Below are positions 32,965 to 40,800 of a DNA stretch of 64,000 nucleotides, one piece after another; positions within the stretch are counted from its first letter, which is position 1; every line of letters begins with the position of its first letter. A program made the translations under genes and the position numbers. Under the pieces are notes generated by a model. The model did not search any database and had not been told where the DNA came from. It worked only from the letters and a program-made list of their open reading frames with translations. Source of the DNA: Glutamicibacter soli (GTDB lineage: Bacteria > Actinomycetota > Actinomycetes > Actinomycetales > Micrococcaceae); the NCBI RefSeq assembly GCF_003309065.1, contig NZ_POAF01000006.1:62001-126000 (forward strand), in the 5' to 3' direction.

Positions 32965-34788
32965 CTACTTGGCCGGCTTCACCACCATCGCGGAGCCGCC
33001 GCCGCGGCGCACTGGTTCGGCGGCCGCGGTGAGCTTGCCGTGGGAGTCGACCTCCACGGCCGCCACCGCGCCGATTTCAGCCTGCGGGGTGAACGAGTCC
33101 CCGGCAGGGGTCAGCTTGTGGCCGAAGGCCTCCAGCGCGGAACCGTAGGCGGTGATGAACTCCGGTTCGGCCGTGACCGCCGCGGTATTGCGCTGCGAGG
33201 CGCGCGGGGCGGCGATGGCCTGGCCGATGTCCATACCCAGGTCGATGCGGTTGACCAGGGTCTGCAGCACCGTGGTGATGATGGTCGAGCCGCCCGGCGA
33301 GCCGATGGCCAGCGCCGGCTGCCCGTCGCGCAGCACGATGGTCGGGGACATCGAGGAACGCGGGCGCTTGCCCGGGTCGATGCGGTTCGGATCCTCGGGG
33401 TTGTACACCGTGGAGAAGTCCGTCAGCTCGTTGTTCAGCAGGAAGCCGCGCCCCGGAACCATCATGCCGGACCCGCCGGTCTGCTCGATGGTCAGCGTGT
33501 AGGAAACCATGTTGCCCCAGCGGTCCACCACCGACAGGTGCGTGGTGGACACGTTCTCGGTGTCCTGCTCGTCCACCGGTGCGCCGGTTTCCGCCGGGCA
33601 CAACCCGTCGAAGTTCTCGACGTCCCCGGGAGCCACCGGCTTGACGGCGGCACGCGCCGGATCCAGCGCGCAGGCTCGTTCGGCGCCGAAGAGCTGGCTG
33701 GTCAAGGTCCTGGTCGGCACATCCACGAATGCCGGGTCGCCGACGAACTTGCCGCGGTCGGCATAGGCCAGTGCGGTGGCTTCCAGGTAGTGGTGCAGCG
33801 CGGACGGGGTCTGCATGGAGGACAGGTCGAACTGCTCCAGGATGTTCAGCGATTCGCCGATGGTGGTGCCGCCGCTGGAGGACGGGGCCATGCCGAAGAC
33901 CTCGAGCCCGCGGTACTCGACCTTGGTCGGCGCCTGCTCCACCACGGCGTAGTCGGCCAGGTCCTTTGCGGTGATGAAGCCGGCCGGCACCGGCAGGTCG
34001 GTGTCCGCGTTCTTGGGCGGCGCGGTGACGGTGTCAGCGATCTCCTGCGCAAGCTCTCCTTGGTAGAAGGCCTTCGGCCCGCTCTTGGCCAGCAGCCGGT
34101 AGGTGGCCGCCAAGTCGTGGTTCTTGAAGATGCTGCCGACCTTCGGGGCGTCCCCGCCGGGCAGGTAGAGCTCGCTGGTGTCGGGGAACGCCTCGAAGCG
34201 CTTCTTGTTGTCCAGCGTCTGTTCACGGAAGGTCGTATCCACCACGAACCCGCGCGACGCGGTCTGGATGGCGGGGTGCAGCACCTTCTTCAGGTCCTGG
34301 GTGCCCCAGTTGTCCAGCGCCCGCTGCCAGGTGGCAAGGGTTCCCGGAACGCCGACCGCGGCGCCGCTGGTGACCAGCTCGGGGGTGAAGTTGTAGGGTT
34401 TGCCGGTGGCCGGGTCGATGAACGCATCGTGCGGCATGGCCGCCGGGGCGGTCTCGCGCCCGTCGATGGTGCTGACCTTGCCGGTTTTGGCGTTGTAGTA
34501 CATGAAATATCCGCCGCCGCCGATGCCGGCGCTATAGGGTTCGGTAACGCCCAGGGCCGCCGCAGTGGCGACCGCCGCGTCCACGGCGTTGCCGCCCTTG
34601 CGCAGGATCTCGATTCCCGCTGCGGAGGCCTGGGGGTCCACGGAGGCGACGGCGCCTCCGCTGCCCTGGGCGATGGGGTCCTTCTCGGTCTGTCTGGGAT
34701 CGGCGCTCGCCGGTACTGCGGATGCTGCTCCCAGTCCTAGGGCCAGCGCTGCGGCGCAGGCAAGGGCCCGGATACGTGGTCGTGACAT
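32965..34788 (-). CDS. ggt: Secreted gamma-glutamyltransferase
   Basis: 607 residues with a Sec signal peptide cleaved near ASA-DPRQ (about residue 29). It is an N-terminal nucleophile hydrolase that self-cleaves before Thr415 in NVSTTHLSVVDRWGN; the small-subunit nucleophile is this Thr. The substrate carboxylate motif RPRSSMSPTIVLRDG and oxyanion GSPGGSTIITTVLQ are present. Outside the membrane it removes gamma-glutamyl groups from glutathione and similar thiols, so it could feed sulfur or amino acids to the cell. It lies between the two ECF-controlled lipoproteins, but no matching ECF promoter was seen before it. Confidence 0.94.
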   Translation of the reverse strand: MSRPRIRALACAAALALGLGAASAVPASADPRQTEKDPIAQGSGGAVASVDPQASAAGIEILRKGGNAVDAAVATAAALGVTEPYSAGIGGGGYFMYYNAKTGKVSTIDGRETAPAAMPHDAFIDPATGKPYNFTPELVTSGAAVGVPGTLATWQRALDNWGTQDLKKVLHPAIQTASRGFVVDTTFREQTLDNKKRFEAFPDTSELYLPGGDAPKVGSIFKNHDLAATYRLLAKSGPKAFYQGELAQEIADTVTAPPKNADTDLPVPAGFITAKDLADYAVVEQAPTKVEYRGLEVFGMAPSSSGGTTIGESLNILEQFDLSSMQTPSALHHYLEATALAYADRGKFVGDPAFVDVPTRTLTSQLFGAERACALDPARAAVKPVAPGDVENFDGLCPAETGAPVDEQDTENVSTTHLSVVDRWGNMVSYTLTIEQTGGSGMMVPGRGFLLNNELTDFSTVYNPEDPNRIDPGKRPRSSMSPTIVLRDGQPALAIGSPGGSTIITTVLQTLVNRIDLGMDIGQAIAAPRASQRNTAAVTAEPEFITAYGSALEAFGHKLTPAGDSFTPQAEIGAVAAVEVDSHGKLTAAAEPVRRGGGSAMVVKPAK

Positions 34789-34916
34789 ACCTGAATCTCC
34801 TCAGAAGATGGGGATGAAGTATGCGCCAATGTACGGGACAAACATCATTCCAGCGCCGCGTGACACGCGCCACATGCTGATTTCGCCCGATTATTAAACC
34901 GGCCGCGGGCATGGAA

Positions 34917-34954
34917 ACGCCCGGGCGCACGCAACGCTGCGTGCCCCCGGGCGT
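34917..34954. terminator. Terminator downstream of lipoprotein 2
   Basis: Outer stem ACGCCCGGG (34917-34925) with CCCGGGCGT (34946-34954); inner stem GCACGCA (34927-34933) with TGCGTGC (34938-34944). It ends the minus-strand sigma/anti-sigma/lipoprotein region. Confidence 0.75.
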
Positions 34955-34974
34955 CCTGCCGGCCTGTGCTTCGG

Positions 34975-35502
34975 CTACTTGATCGGGGTGCCGGCGGCAT
35001 CCAGCACCCACCAGACGTCTTTCACGCCCTGGCCTGCGGTGTCGCCGGCCTTCTTGTCGCCGGCGAAGTAGTACAGCGGCCACCCGTCCAGCGTCAGCTG
35101 GCTTTCGCCGTTCACCCCGGTAATGGTGCCGGTCTTGCCGGTGACCCCGTCAACCGTGACATCGGTTCCGCCCGGGACCGCTGGCCACTGGTCTTCGCAG
35201 GGTCCGGTGCAGGCCGAGGAATCGGCGCCCTGGGTGTCCTTGTCGAACTGGTACACCGTCATGCCCTTGCCATCGACCACGATCTTGCCCAGCGAGGAGT
35301 CGGCGAGCGCCAGGGACGCGGCACCCATGTCGCCGCTTGGGCTGCTTTCCGCCGGGGCGGAGGACACGGCGCTGGACTGGGCGTCGGCGGAGGGGGAAGC
35401 GGTATCGGTGGATCCCGAGTCGTTCGCGCATCCGGTCAGGGCCAATGCCAAGGCCACGACGGCTGAGGTTGCTGCGCACCAGGACTTCAGTGACGATTTC
35501 AT
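34975..35502 (-). CDS. Secreted Yx(FWY)xxD-repeat lipoprotein, second paralog
   Basis: 175 residues. Lipobox LTGC (Cys25) is followed by a Ser/Ala/Asp linker to about residue 60. Repeats read MTVYQFDKDTQ...CTGPCEDQWPAV and TLDGWPLYYFAGDKKAGDTAGQGVKDVWWVL. The CxGxC/CTGPC cysteines and the closing DVWWVLDAAGTP tail match the 32227-32757 lipoprotein. It lies 69 bases after the anti-sigma gene yet has its own ECF-like promoter at 35547-35574, so it is likely a direct target of the adjacent sigma factor. Role unknown; extracellular or membrane-surface redox or ligand binding are possibilities only. Confidence 0.88.
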   Translation of the reverse strand: MKSSLKSWCAATSAVVALALALTGCANDSGSTDTASPSADAQSSAVSSAPAESSPSGDMGAASLALADSSLGKIVVDGKGMTVYQFDKDTQGADSSACTGPCEDQWPAVPGGTDVTVDGVTGKTGTITGVNGESQLTLDGWPLYYFAGDKKAGDTAGQGVKDVWWVLDAAGTPIK

Positions 35503-35546
35503 GAGCTGTGCCTTTCTCGTGGTGTCCGCGTGAGCGGCTTGCCTGC

Positions 35547-35574
35547 TACACGAGGCGCAGCCCGTCCCGGTTCA
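35547..35574 (-). promoter_or_regulatory. ECF-type promoter of lipoprotein 2
   Basis: Minus strand TGAAC (35574-35570), 15-nt spacer, CTCGTGTA (35554-35547), followed by GCAGGCA. The downstream segment CTCGTGTA-n-CAGGCA is the same as in the sigma-factor promoter at 36813. It overlaps the end of the anti-sigma gene. Confidence 0.78.
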
Positions 35575-36258
35575 CTGATCCAGCAAATTCTTGTCCATCG
35601 GCGACTGCAGGACCGTCAGTCCGGCCAGGGTCTTCACCGTCACCTCGGCGATCTGGTCGACCGGCAGCGAGGTGGCGGCTTGGAGGGTGATCTTCTTGCC
35701 GGGCACTGCCTTCCACGTGGCGACCTGCATGGTGCTTCCCTTGGTGTCGGTCACCAGCAGCGCGTAGGACCACGGGCCGTTGGCGTCGCCGAATTCGTAG
35801 CCTGCGGGATAGTCGCAGTCGATGTTCAGCCGGGTGCCCCACGCCACCGACTCGAAGCCGACGTCGGCGCTCAGCGACTGCTCGGCAACCTGCTGCAGGG
35901 CAAGCACCGGTCCGGGAGCGGCAGGGCGCAGCAGGAACGGCAGGCCGATGCCCAGGATCACGGCGACGGCGGCCGCGGCCAGCAGGACCAAGCGGGTGCC
36001 GCGGCGCCGGCGCGCGGAGACCGCGCGCCGGGCGGTCTTCTCGAACAGGTCCGCCGGGGGCTGCGGCACCAGGGCCGTCACCTCTTCCGGGTCGTGCGCG
36101 CGCGAGAGCAAGCCCGGCAGCGCGCTGAGCTCGGATACGGCGCCCTGGCAGCGTTCGCAGTTCTCCAAGTGCTCTTCGAACAGCCGGCGGTCGGCCGGCT
36201 CCAGCGCGCCCAGCACATAGGCGGCATCCCATTGGGCGAACTTCTCATGCTCGCTCAT
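35572..36258 (-). CDS. Anti-sigma factor (RskA-like, zinc-motif)
   Basis: 228 residues. The N-terminal cytoplasmic domain has the zinc-binding anti-sigma motif HLENCERC (His30, Cys34, Cys37). After an Arg-rich stretch (ARRRRGTR) comes one membrane segment at about 88-111. The outer C-terminal domain resembles the RskA/anti-sigma-K domain (WSYALLVTDTKGSTMQVATWKAVPGKKITLQAATSLP). Its start overlaps the sigma gene stop by 4 bases. It should hold the ECF sigma factor inactive until an outside signal triggers release. Confidence 0.88.
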   Translation of the reverse strand: MSEHEKFAQWDAAYVLGALEPADRRLFEEHLENCERCQGAVSELSALPGLLSRAHDPEEVTALVPQPPADLFEKTARRAVSARRRRGTRLVLLAAAAVAVILGIGLPFLLRPAAPGPVLALQQVAEQSLSADVGFESVAWGTRLNIDCDYPAGYEFGDANGPWSYALLVTDTKGSTMQVATWKAVPGKKITLQAATSLPVDQIAEVTVKTLAGLTVLQSPMDKNLLDQ

Positions 36259-36806
36259 CGTGTTACTCCCCGTTCCTGGAGGGCCAGCTTCAAGGCCCTC
36301 ATCCCATAATGCAGCCGGGACTTCACGGTTCCGTCCGCGATGCCCAATTCCGTTGCGATCTGCTGCGTGCTGTAGGCGCCGTAGTAGGCCAGCACCACCA
36401 CCTGCCGGTGGGGTTCGCTGAGCGCAGCGAGCGCGTCATGAATGAGGATCTCGTCGAAAATCTGGTCGGCGTGATCCTCGGCGGGCTGATCAGGCAGCCG
36501 TTCGATGCTGCGTTCATGCCGTGAGCGTGCGCTGCGGGACTGGTCGATCACCAAGTTCCGAGCCACGGTGAACATCCACCCGCGGACCTCTTCCACCGGC
36601 TCGTCGAGAATCCGAGGGGAATTCCACGCCTTGAGCAGGGTCTCCTGGACGATGTCCTCCGCCTGGTGCGAGTCCCTGGTCAGTGAGAAGGCATAGCGCC
36701 ACAGCGGCTGCGCGTACCGTTCGTGCAGCAGCCGCAAGGTGGCATCATCACTGGAAGTCACGCGCCCCTTTCGCGGCCGGGATTTTCCGAGTTGATTCTC
36801 GCTCAT
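36255..36806 (-). CDS. ECF RNA polymerase sigma factor (SigK-like)
   Basis: 183 residues. Region 2 contains LHERYAQPLWRYAFSLTRDSHQAEDIVQETLLKAWNSPRIL and GWMFTVARNLVIDQSRS; region 4 is ALAALSEPHRQVVVLAYYGAYSTQQIATELGIADGTVKSRLHYGMRALKLAL. The start at 36806 is only 6 nt past the ECF-type -10 (CTCGTGTA), so the mRNA is probably leaderless. The gene is coupled to its anti-sigma factor by an ATGA overlap. The self-similar promoter implies autoregulation. Confidence 0.9.
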   Translation of the reverse strand: MSENQLGKSRPRKGRVTSSDDATLRLLHERYAQPLWRYAFSLTRDSHQAEDIVQETLLKAWNSPRILDEPVEEVRGWMFTVARNLVIDQSRSARSRHERSIERLPDQPAEDHADQIFDEILIHDALAALSEPHRQVVVLAYYGAYSTQQIATELGIADGTVKSRLHYGMRALKLALQERGVTR

Positions 36807-36812
36807 GCCTGA

Positions 36813-36840
36813 TACACGAGCGAATCGGGCATTTCGTTCA
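36813..36840 (-). promoter_or_regulatory. Autoregulatory ECF-type promoter of the sigma operon
   Basis: Minus strand TGAAC (36840-36836), 15-nt spacer, CTCGTGTA (36820-36813). It has the same boxes and spacing as the two lipoprotein promoters at 32830 and 35547. Confidence 0.75.
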
Positions 36841-36902
36841 ATCCAGGCCAAGGATATCCGCAATCAGCCGGCGTGCGCTCGCCGGGGCCGAAGGCGCCGT
36901 GC

Positions 36903-37766
36903 CTATCTGTTCAGGGCCTGCTTGATGGCCCTGCCCAGCGGGGTGGGTGCGCGGCCGATCAGCCGGGCGAGGTCCGAGCCGTGCACCTCAAGGGCGCCGT
37001 CGCGGATACGCACGTCGGTGTCCACCAGGATCTCGGCGTAAACCTTGGGAATTCCGGACTCTTCGTAGATGCCGGCCAGGGTCTGCGGGTCCAGATCCCG
37101 GTAGGTGACCTCTTGCCCGGTGGCGGCGCCGAACGCTCCGGCCAGCTGGCCGAGCGTGAAGGGCTTGTCTCCGCCGAGCTCGTAGATGGTTCCCCCGGCA
37201 ACCTGCTCATCCAGCAGGACGGCCGCGGCAGCCTCGGCGAAGTCCGCGCGGGTGGCGGCGCTGATTTTTCCCTCGCCCGCCGTGCCGAGGATGACCCCGC
37301 TATTGAGGTAGCCCATGAGCTGGTCCGTGTAGTTCTCGATGTACCAGCCGTTGCGCAGCAGGACATAGGGGATCCCGGAGGCCGCCAGCAGGTCCTCGGT
37401 GGCCACGTGTTCGGCGGCCAGCTTCAGCGCTCCGGTGCGCGCATTGGCGATGGATGTGTAGGCGATCATCGAGACGTTAACACGACGGGCGGCATTGATG
37501 ATGTTCTCGTGCTGCGGGATCCGGTGTCCCACGTCGCTGCCGGAAATCAGCAGCAGCCTGTCGACGCCTTCGAGGGCCGCGACGAGCGTGTGCGCCGCGT
37601 TGTAGTCGGCGGCGCGGGTCTCCACGCCCTTGGCTGCCAAGGCGGCGAGTTTCTGCGGGGACCTGCCGAGCGCGACCAGGCTGCCCGCTGGGGCGCCCCG
37701 GGATAACAGCGCATCGATAACGAGGGTGCCGAGTTTTCCGGTAGCTCCGGCGACTGCGATCTTCAT
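36903..37766 (-). CDS. NmrA-like NAD(P)-binding reductase (QorB-like)
   Basis: 287 residues, atypical short-chain dehydrogenase. The dinucleotide-binding GATGKLG is at residues 7-13. The fold continues with TRAADYNAAHTLVAALEGVDRLLLISGSDVG, AYTSIANA and LLRNGWYIENYTDQL, as in quinone oxidoreductase 2/NmrA proteins. The usual Tyr-x3-Lys pair is absent, as in this subgroup. GGAGG lies 8 nt before the ATG. A small palindrome (ACGGTTACCGT, 37779-37789) just upstream may be an operator. Substrate unknown. Confidence 0.85.
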   Translation of the reverse strand: MKIAVAGATGKLGTLVIDALLSRGAPAGSLVALGRSPQKLAALAAKGVETRAADYNAAHTLVAALEGVDRLLLISGSDVGHRIPQHENIINAARRVNVSMIAYTSIANARTGALKLAAEHVATEDLLAASGIPYVLLRNGWYIENYTDQLMGYLNSGVILGTAGEGKISAATRADFAEAAAAVLLDEQVAGGTIYELGGDKPFTLGQLAGAFGAATGQEVTYRDLDPQTLAGIYEESGIPKVYAEILVDTDVRIRDGALEVHGSDLARLIGRAPTPLGRAIKQALNR

Positions 37767-37860
37767 GAGTTTCCTCCGTTGACGGTTACCGTTGCCAACG
37801 ACGTGCCGGCCGAAGGCATTCCCGCGGCCGGTGGCAGGTCGGTGCAGAACTTCCGAAAAC

Positions 37861-38529
37861 CTAGGATGCGGCGCTCAGCTCGCTGGCGCTTGCCTTCAGC
37901 AGGTCCTCGAAGATCGCCTTGTTCCACTGGAACCCGCGCTTCGCCTCGTCCAGCACCGCTTCGGCATGCGAGGTGTTCGCCCCGAAAACATCGAGTTTGT
38001 CGCGGTAGGAATCCTTGTAGATTTTTGGCTTGTCGATGGCCTCGAACTTCCACATGTTCAATGCTTCATCGGGAATGGAATAGTGGCGGGGTACGAGCTT
38101 TCCGATGGCTAGGCCGCCGGACAGGTCTCCCAGGTAGCGCAGGTAGTGGTGGGCGACGAGGCGCGCCGGTTCCGCCGCCGAGGCGCGGATTGCCGCAACG
38201 TAGGCCTCGGTGGCCGGCAACGCCGCTGGGATCTCCTTCAACCCGTGGGCCGGCAGCAGGACATCCAGGTCTTTTGCAATCTGCCCACTGCGTTCAAGTG
38301 CCGCGTCCAAGATTTCGCCAAGTTCCGGATCCGCGGCAAGCACCCGGACTTCTTCTTCCAACGCACCGTAGATGTAGTGGTACTGGGCAATCAGCAACAT
38401 GTAGTCGCGTGCCGAGCGTTCCCCGCCCATCAGCGTGGTGATGAAGTCGCTGGATTCTGCGGCGTGGTGATCTTCCTGGGTGACGCTGCGAAGCCGGGCG
38501 GAAAACTGTGTTGCGTCGGTGGCGCTCAT
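37861..38529 (-). CDS. hmuO: Heme oxygenase
   Basis: 222 residues, all-helical heme oxygenase. The proximal heme ligand is probably His21 in TQEDHHAAE, and the distal flexible helix carries GDLSGGLAIGK. It opens heme to biliverdin, CO and iron, so it supplies iron from heme. The ATG at 38529 was chosen because a longer frame starts upstream of the DtxR/IdeR box. That box at 38570-38588 predicts repression by iron. No heme transporter is adjacent. Confidence 0.92.
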   Translation of the reverse strand: MSATDATQFSARLRSVTQEDHHAAESSDFITTLMGGERSARDYMLLIAQYHYIYGALEEEVRVLAADPELGEILDAALERSGQIAKDLDVLLPAHGLKEIPAALPATEAYVAAIRASAAEPARLVAHHYLRYLGDLSGGLAIGKLVPRHYSIPDEALNMWKFEAIDKPKIYKDSYRDKLDVFGANTSHAEAVLDEAKRGFQWNKAIFEDLLKASASELSAAS

Positions 38530-38569
38530 GTTGCCCGTCTTTCTTAGCGAGATTGGAATGGCGAAATTT

Positions 38570-38588
38570 TTTATTAAGGCTAACCTAA
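38570..38588 (-). promoter_or_regulatory. DtxR/IdeR iron box of the heme oxygenase gene
   Basis: A 19-mer matching the consensus TTAGGTTAGGCTAACCTAA at about 15 positions, with a perfect half GGCTAACCTAA. It lies 41 bases before the start codon in the AT-rich promoter region. Confidence 0.82.
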
Positions 38589-38943
38589 TTTCCGGTTTCA
38601 ATCGAGGGTTGTTCCATTCTGCAGGAGACGGTGATTTCCGTGTTCACCGGACGGCGGACGCATCGGCTTGGGAAGGGCGGGCCGTGGTCGCTGATATCGC
38701 GATTTTGTCCAACCAGCTCCTTCATCCATGGAGCCGCAACAGATCTTGCTTCCTGGTGCCGAGTCAAGAATTTGTCAGAGCTGTCGACAAGAATCGTCAC
38801 AAGACGCTTTGTGACGTGCAAAATGACTCGTTTCAAGAGCGTTGATAACCGTTGCTGGGTTTCATGACGTTTTACTTACGTCACGCTTGGTCATATTCAA
38901 CTCCGTGTTCGACACTGAAATTGTTCAAGAAATTGGACACCAC
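38589..38943. other. Promoter-rich intergenic stretch with two palindromes
   Basis: No supported gene. It holds CGTCACAA (38795-38802) with TTGTGACG (38809-38816), a perfect 8-bp inverted repeat over 22 bp. It also holds TGACGT (38865-38870) with ACGTCA (38878-38883). Both lie upstream of the SAM riboswitch at 38944 and may be operators of the 39-47 kb operon. Short frames here lack coding bias. Confidence 0.5.
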
Positions 38944-39031
38944 ACCATCCAGAGCGACTGAGAGACCTGGCTCGTTGACGTCGCAGCAACCACCCGACAT
39001 CGGGAGCGGTGCTAAGGCCAGGACCGATGGA
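38944..39031 (+). promoter_or_regulatory. SAM-I riboswitch of the 39-47 kb operon
   Basis: P1 CCATC (38945-38949) with GATGG (39026-39030); GAGCGACTGAGAGA, CTGGCTC, GACGTCGCAGCAACC and GGTGCTAAGGCCAGG follow in order. A long leader of 124 nt follows. AGGACCG (39020-39026) can also pair with CGGTCCT (39050-39056), an alternative helix exclusive with P1, so a transcriptional or refolding switch is possible. Confidence 0.92.
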
Positions 39032-39154
39032 GATTGCTAGATTTCGCAACGGTCCTTCAAGGGGAGATCTCTGCCTTCCCTCGAACTCGCTACAAGCGGA
39101 TCGTTGAACATCAGGCGTAATCCTCGGGTCCAACACCGAGAGGAACACACGAAG

Positions 39155-40789
39155 ATGCGTACTTCGCACCTGAGCTTGAAAGCAGCGGCCCTTGTCACCG
39201 TCCTAGGCCTGACGCTGACTGCCTGCGGCGGAAACTCGACAACTGCCGCCCCAGCGGAAGGCGCCCCGACCGCCTCCGGCGAACCGGTTGAAGGCGGCAC
39301 CTTCACCTTCGCCGAGGTCACCCCGATCAACAACTGGCAGACCCAGGCAGCGCGCTTCTACGAGAAGGCCAACGTGCTGAACTCGGTCCTTGACCGCCTG
39401 ACCTACTTCGACGTTGAATCCGGCAAGCTGGTGGGCTGGATTGCCAAGGATTTCAAGGCGAACAAGGAGCAGACGGAATTCACCTTCACCATTCGCGACG
39501 GAGTGACTTTTTCGGATGGATCCGCGCTTGATGCCGAAGCGGTTAAGCTGAATCTTGACGCGCTGGGTCTGGGCATCAAGGATGCACAGATCGCTCCAAA
39601 CGTGGACTTCGGCGCCTACAAGTCGGCCGAGGTCGTGGGGGAGAACCAGGTGAAGGTGACGCTGAAGCGTCCCGACGCCAACTTCCTGCGCGCTACTTCT
39701 TCGGTCGCCGCAGGCCTGGTCTCCCCGAAGACCTTGAAGCTGGACAATGCAGGCCAGTCAGCCATCGCCAAGATCGTCGGTTCCGGCCCGTTTGTCTTCG
39801 AATCGGAAAAGCCGGACGAAGAAGTGGTGTTCACCAGCCGCGATGACTACGCCTGGGCCCCGGAAACCGCCCCGAACCAGGGCGACGCATACCTTGACTC
39901 CCTCGTGGTCAAGTACCTGCCTGAAGTCGCAAGCCGCGCCGGCGCCGCCCAGTCGGGCCAGGTCGACCTGGTCCGAGGTCTGCAGCCGGTGGACGAGCAG
40001 GTACTGGCAGCCAACGGCGGCCAGGTCTTCGCCGCGCAGGGAGTGGACCTGACCACGAACCAGGCAGCAGTGCGCATCGGCTCCGGCAAGCTGGCGGACG
40101 CCAAGGTCCGCCAGGCGCTGCAGGTCGGAATCGACCGCCAAGCCATCAAGGACACCGTGCTGTCCGACAGCTACGTCGTGGCGGGATCGATCTTGAACCA
40201 CAAGGCCCCGGGTTTCGTCGACCTGTCCTCTGAAATCGCCTACAACCCGGAGAAATCAAAGCAGCTCCTGGACGAAGCAGGCTGGAAGGTCGGCGCCGAC
40301 GGCATCCGTGAGAAGGACGGCGAAAAGCTGGAAATCACGGTGGCCACCTCGAACAACTCGGTTGTCATCAAGCCGGCCTTCGAATTGATCGAGCAGCAGT
40401 GGCGCGACCTTGGCGTGAAGCTGGTCAACCGCGCGGCCGACAACACCTTCCTGGTCAACGCACTGGTCGACGACAAGGTCGAATTCTTCGGCACCCGCCA
40501 GTTCGCCCTCGGCGGCCTCGGCCCGGTGTACGCGCCGGCCAACAATACCCAGACCCTGAACTCCGACGAGGAACTGAACAAGCTCTTCGCCAAGGAACAG
40601 GCGGCAACCAGCGAAGAAGAGCATCTGAAGCTGGTCGAGGAAGAACAGCGTGCACTGGTGCTGGACAAGGCCCTGACGCTCGTACTGTGGGACGAAGTCC
40701 AGGTTTACGGCGCGAACAAGTCAGCCCACGTCGAGTTCACCTCCGGTACCGCCCCGATCTTCCAGGGCGCTTGGAAGAGCGAAGGCTAG
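39155..40789 (+). CDS. ABC substrate-binding lipoprotein, peptide/nickel/opine class
   Basis: 544 residues. Signal peptide with lipobox LTAC (Cys24). The mature protein is of the SBP_bac_5 family: LDRLTYFDVESGKLVGWIAKDFKANKEQTEFTFTIRDGVTFSDGSALDAEAVKLNLD is the diagnostic block, later VRQALQVGIDRQAI. The usual ligands of this class are peptides, nickel or opines, but SAM control and the co-transcribed monooxygenases suggest an organosulfur molecule. The start at 39155 follows GAGAGGAAC; a frame from 39104 would add charged residues before the signal. First gene of a six-gene operon. Confidence 0.9.
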   Translation: MRTSHLSLKAAALVTVLGLTLTACGGNSTTAAPAEGAPTASGEPVEGGTFTFAEVTPINNWQTQAARFYEKANVLNSVLDRLTYFDVESGKLVGWIAKDFKANKEQTEFTFTIRDGVTFSDGSALDAEAVKLNLDALGLGIKDAQIAPNVDFGAYKSAEVVGENQVKVTLKRPDANFLRATSSVAAGLVSPKTLKLDNAGQSAIAKIVGSGPFVFESEKPDEEVVFTSRDDYAWAPETAPNQGDAYLDSLVVKYLPEVASRAGAAQSGQVDLVRGLQPVDEQVLAANGGQVFAAQGVDLTTNQAAVRIGSGKLADAKVRQALQVGIDRQAIKDTVLSDSYVVAGSILNHKAPGFVDLSSEIAYNPEKSKQLLDEAGWKVGADGIREKDGEKLEITVATSNNSVVIKPAFELIEQQWRDLGVKLVNRAADNTFLVNALVDDKVEFFGTRQFALGGLGPVYAPANNTQTLNSDEELNKLFAKEQAATSEEEHLKLVEEEQRALVLDKALTLVLWDEVQVYGANKSAHVEFTSGTAPIFQGAWKSEG

Positions 40790-40800
40790 GAGTCGAAGCC

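Noticed and set aside
37779-37789. ACGGTTACCGT palindrome as a sure operator of the NmrA-like gene
   Set aside because: Short and close to the ribosome site; mentioned as a possibility only.
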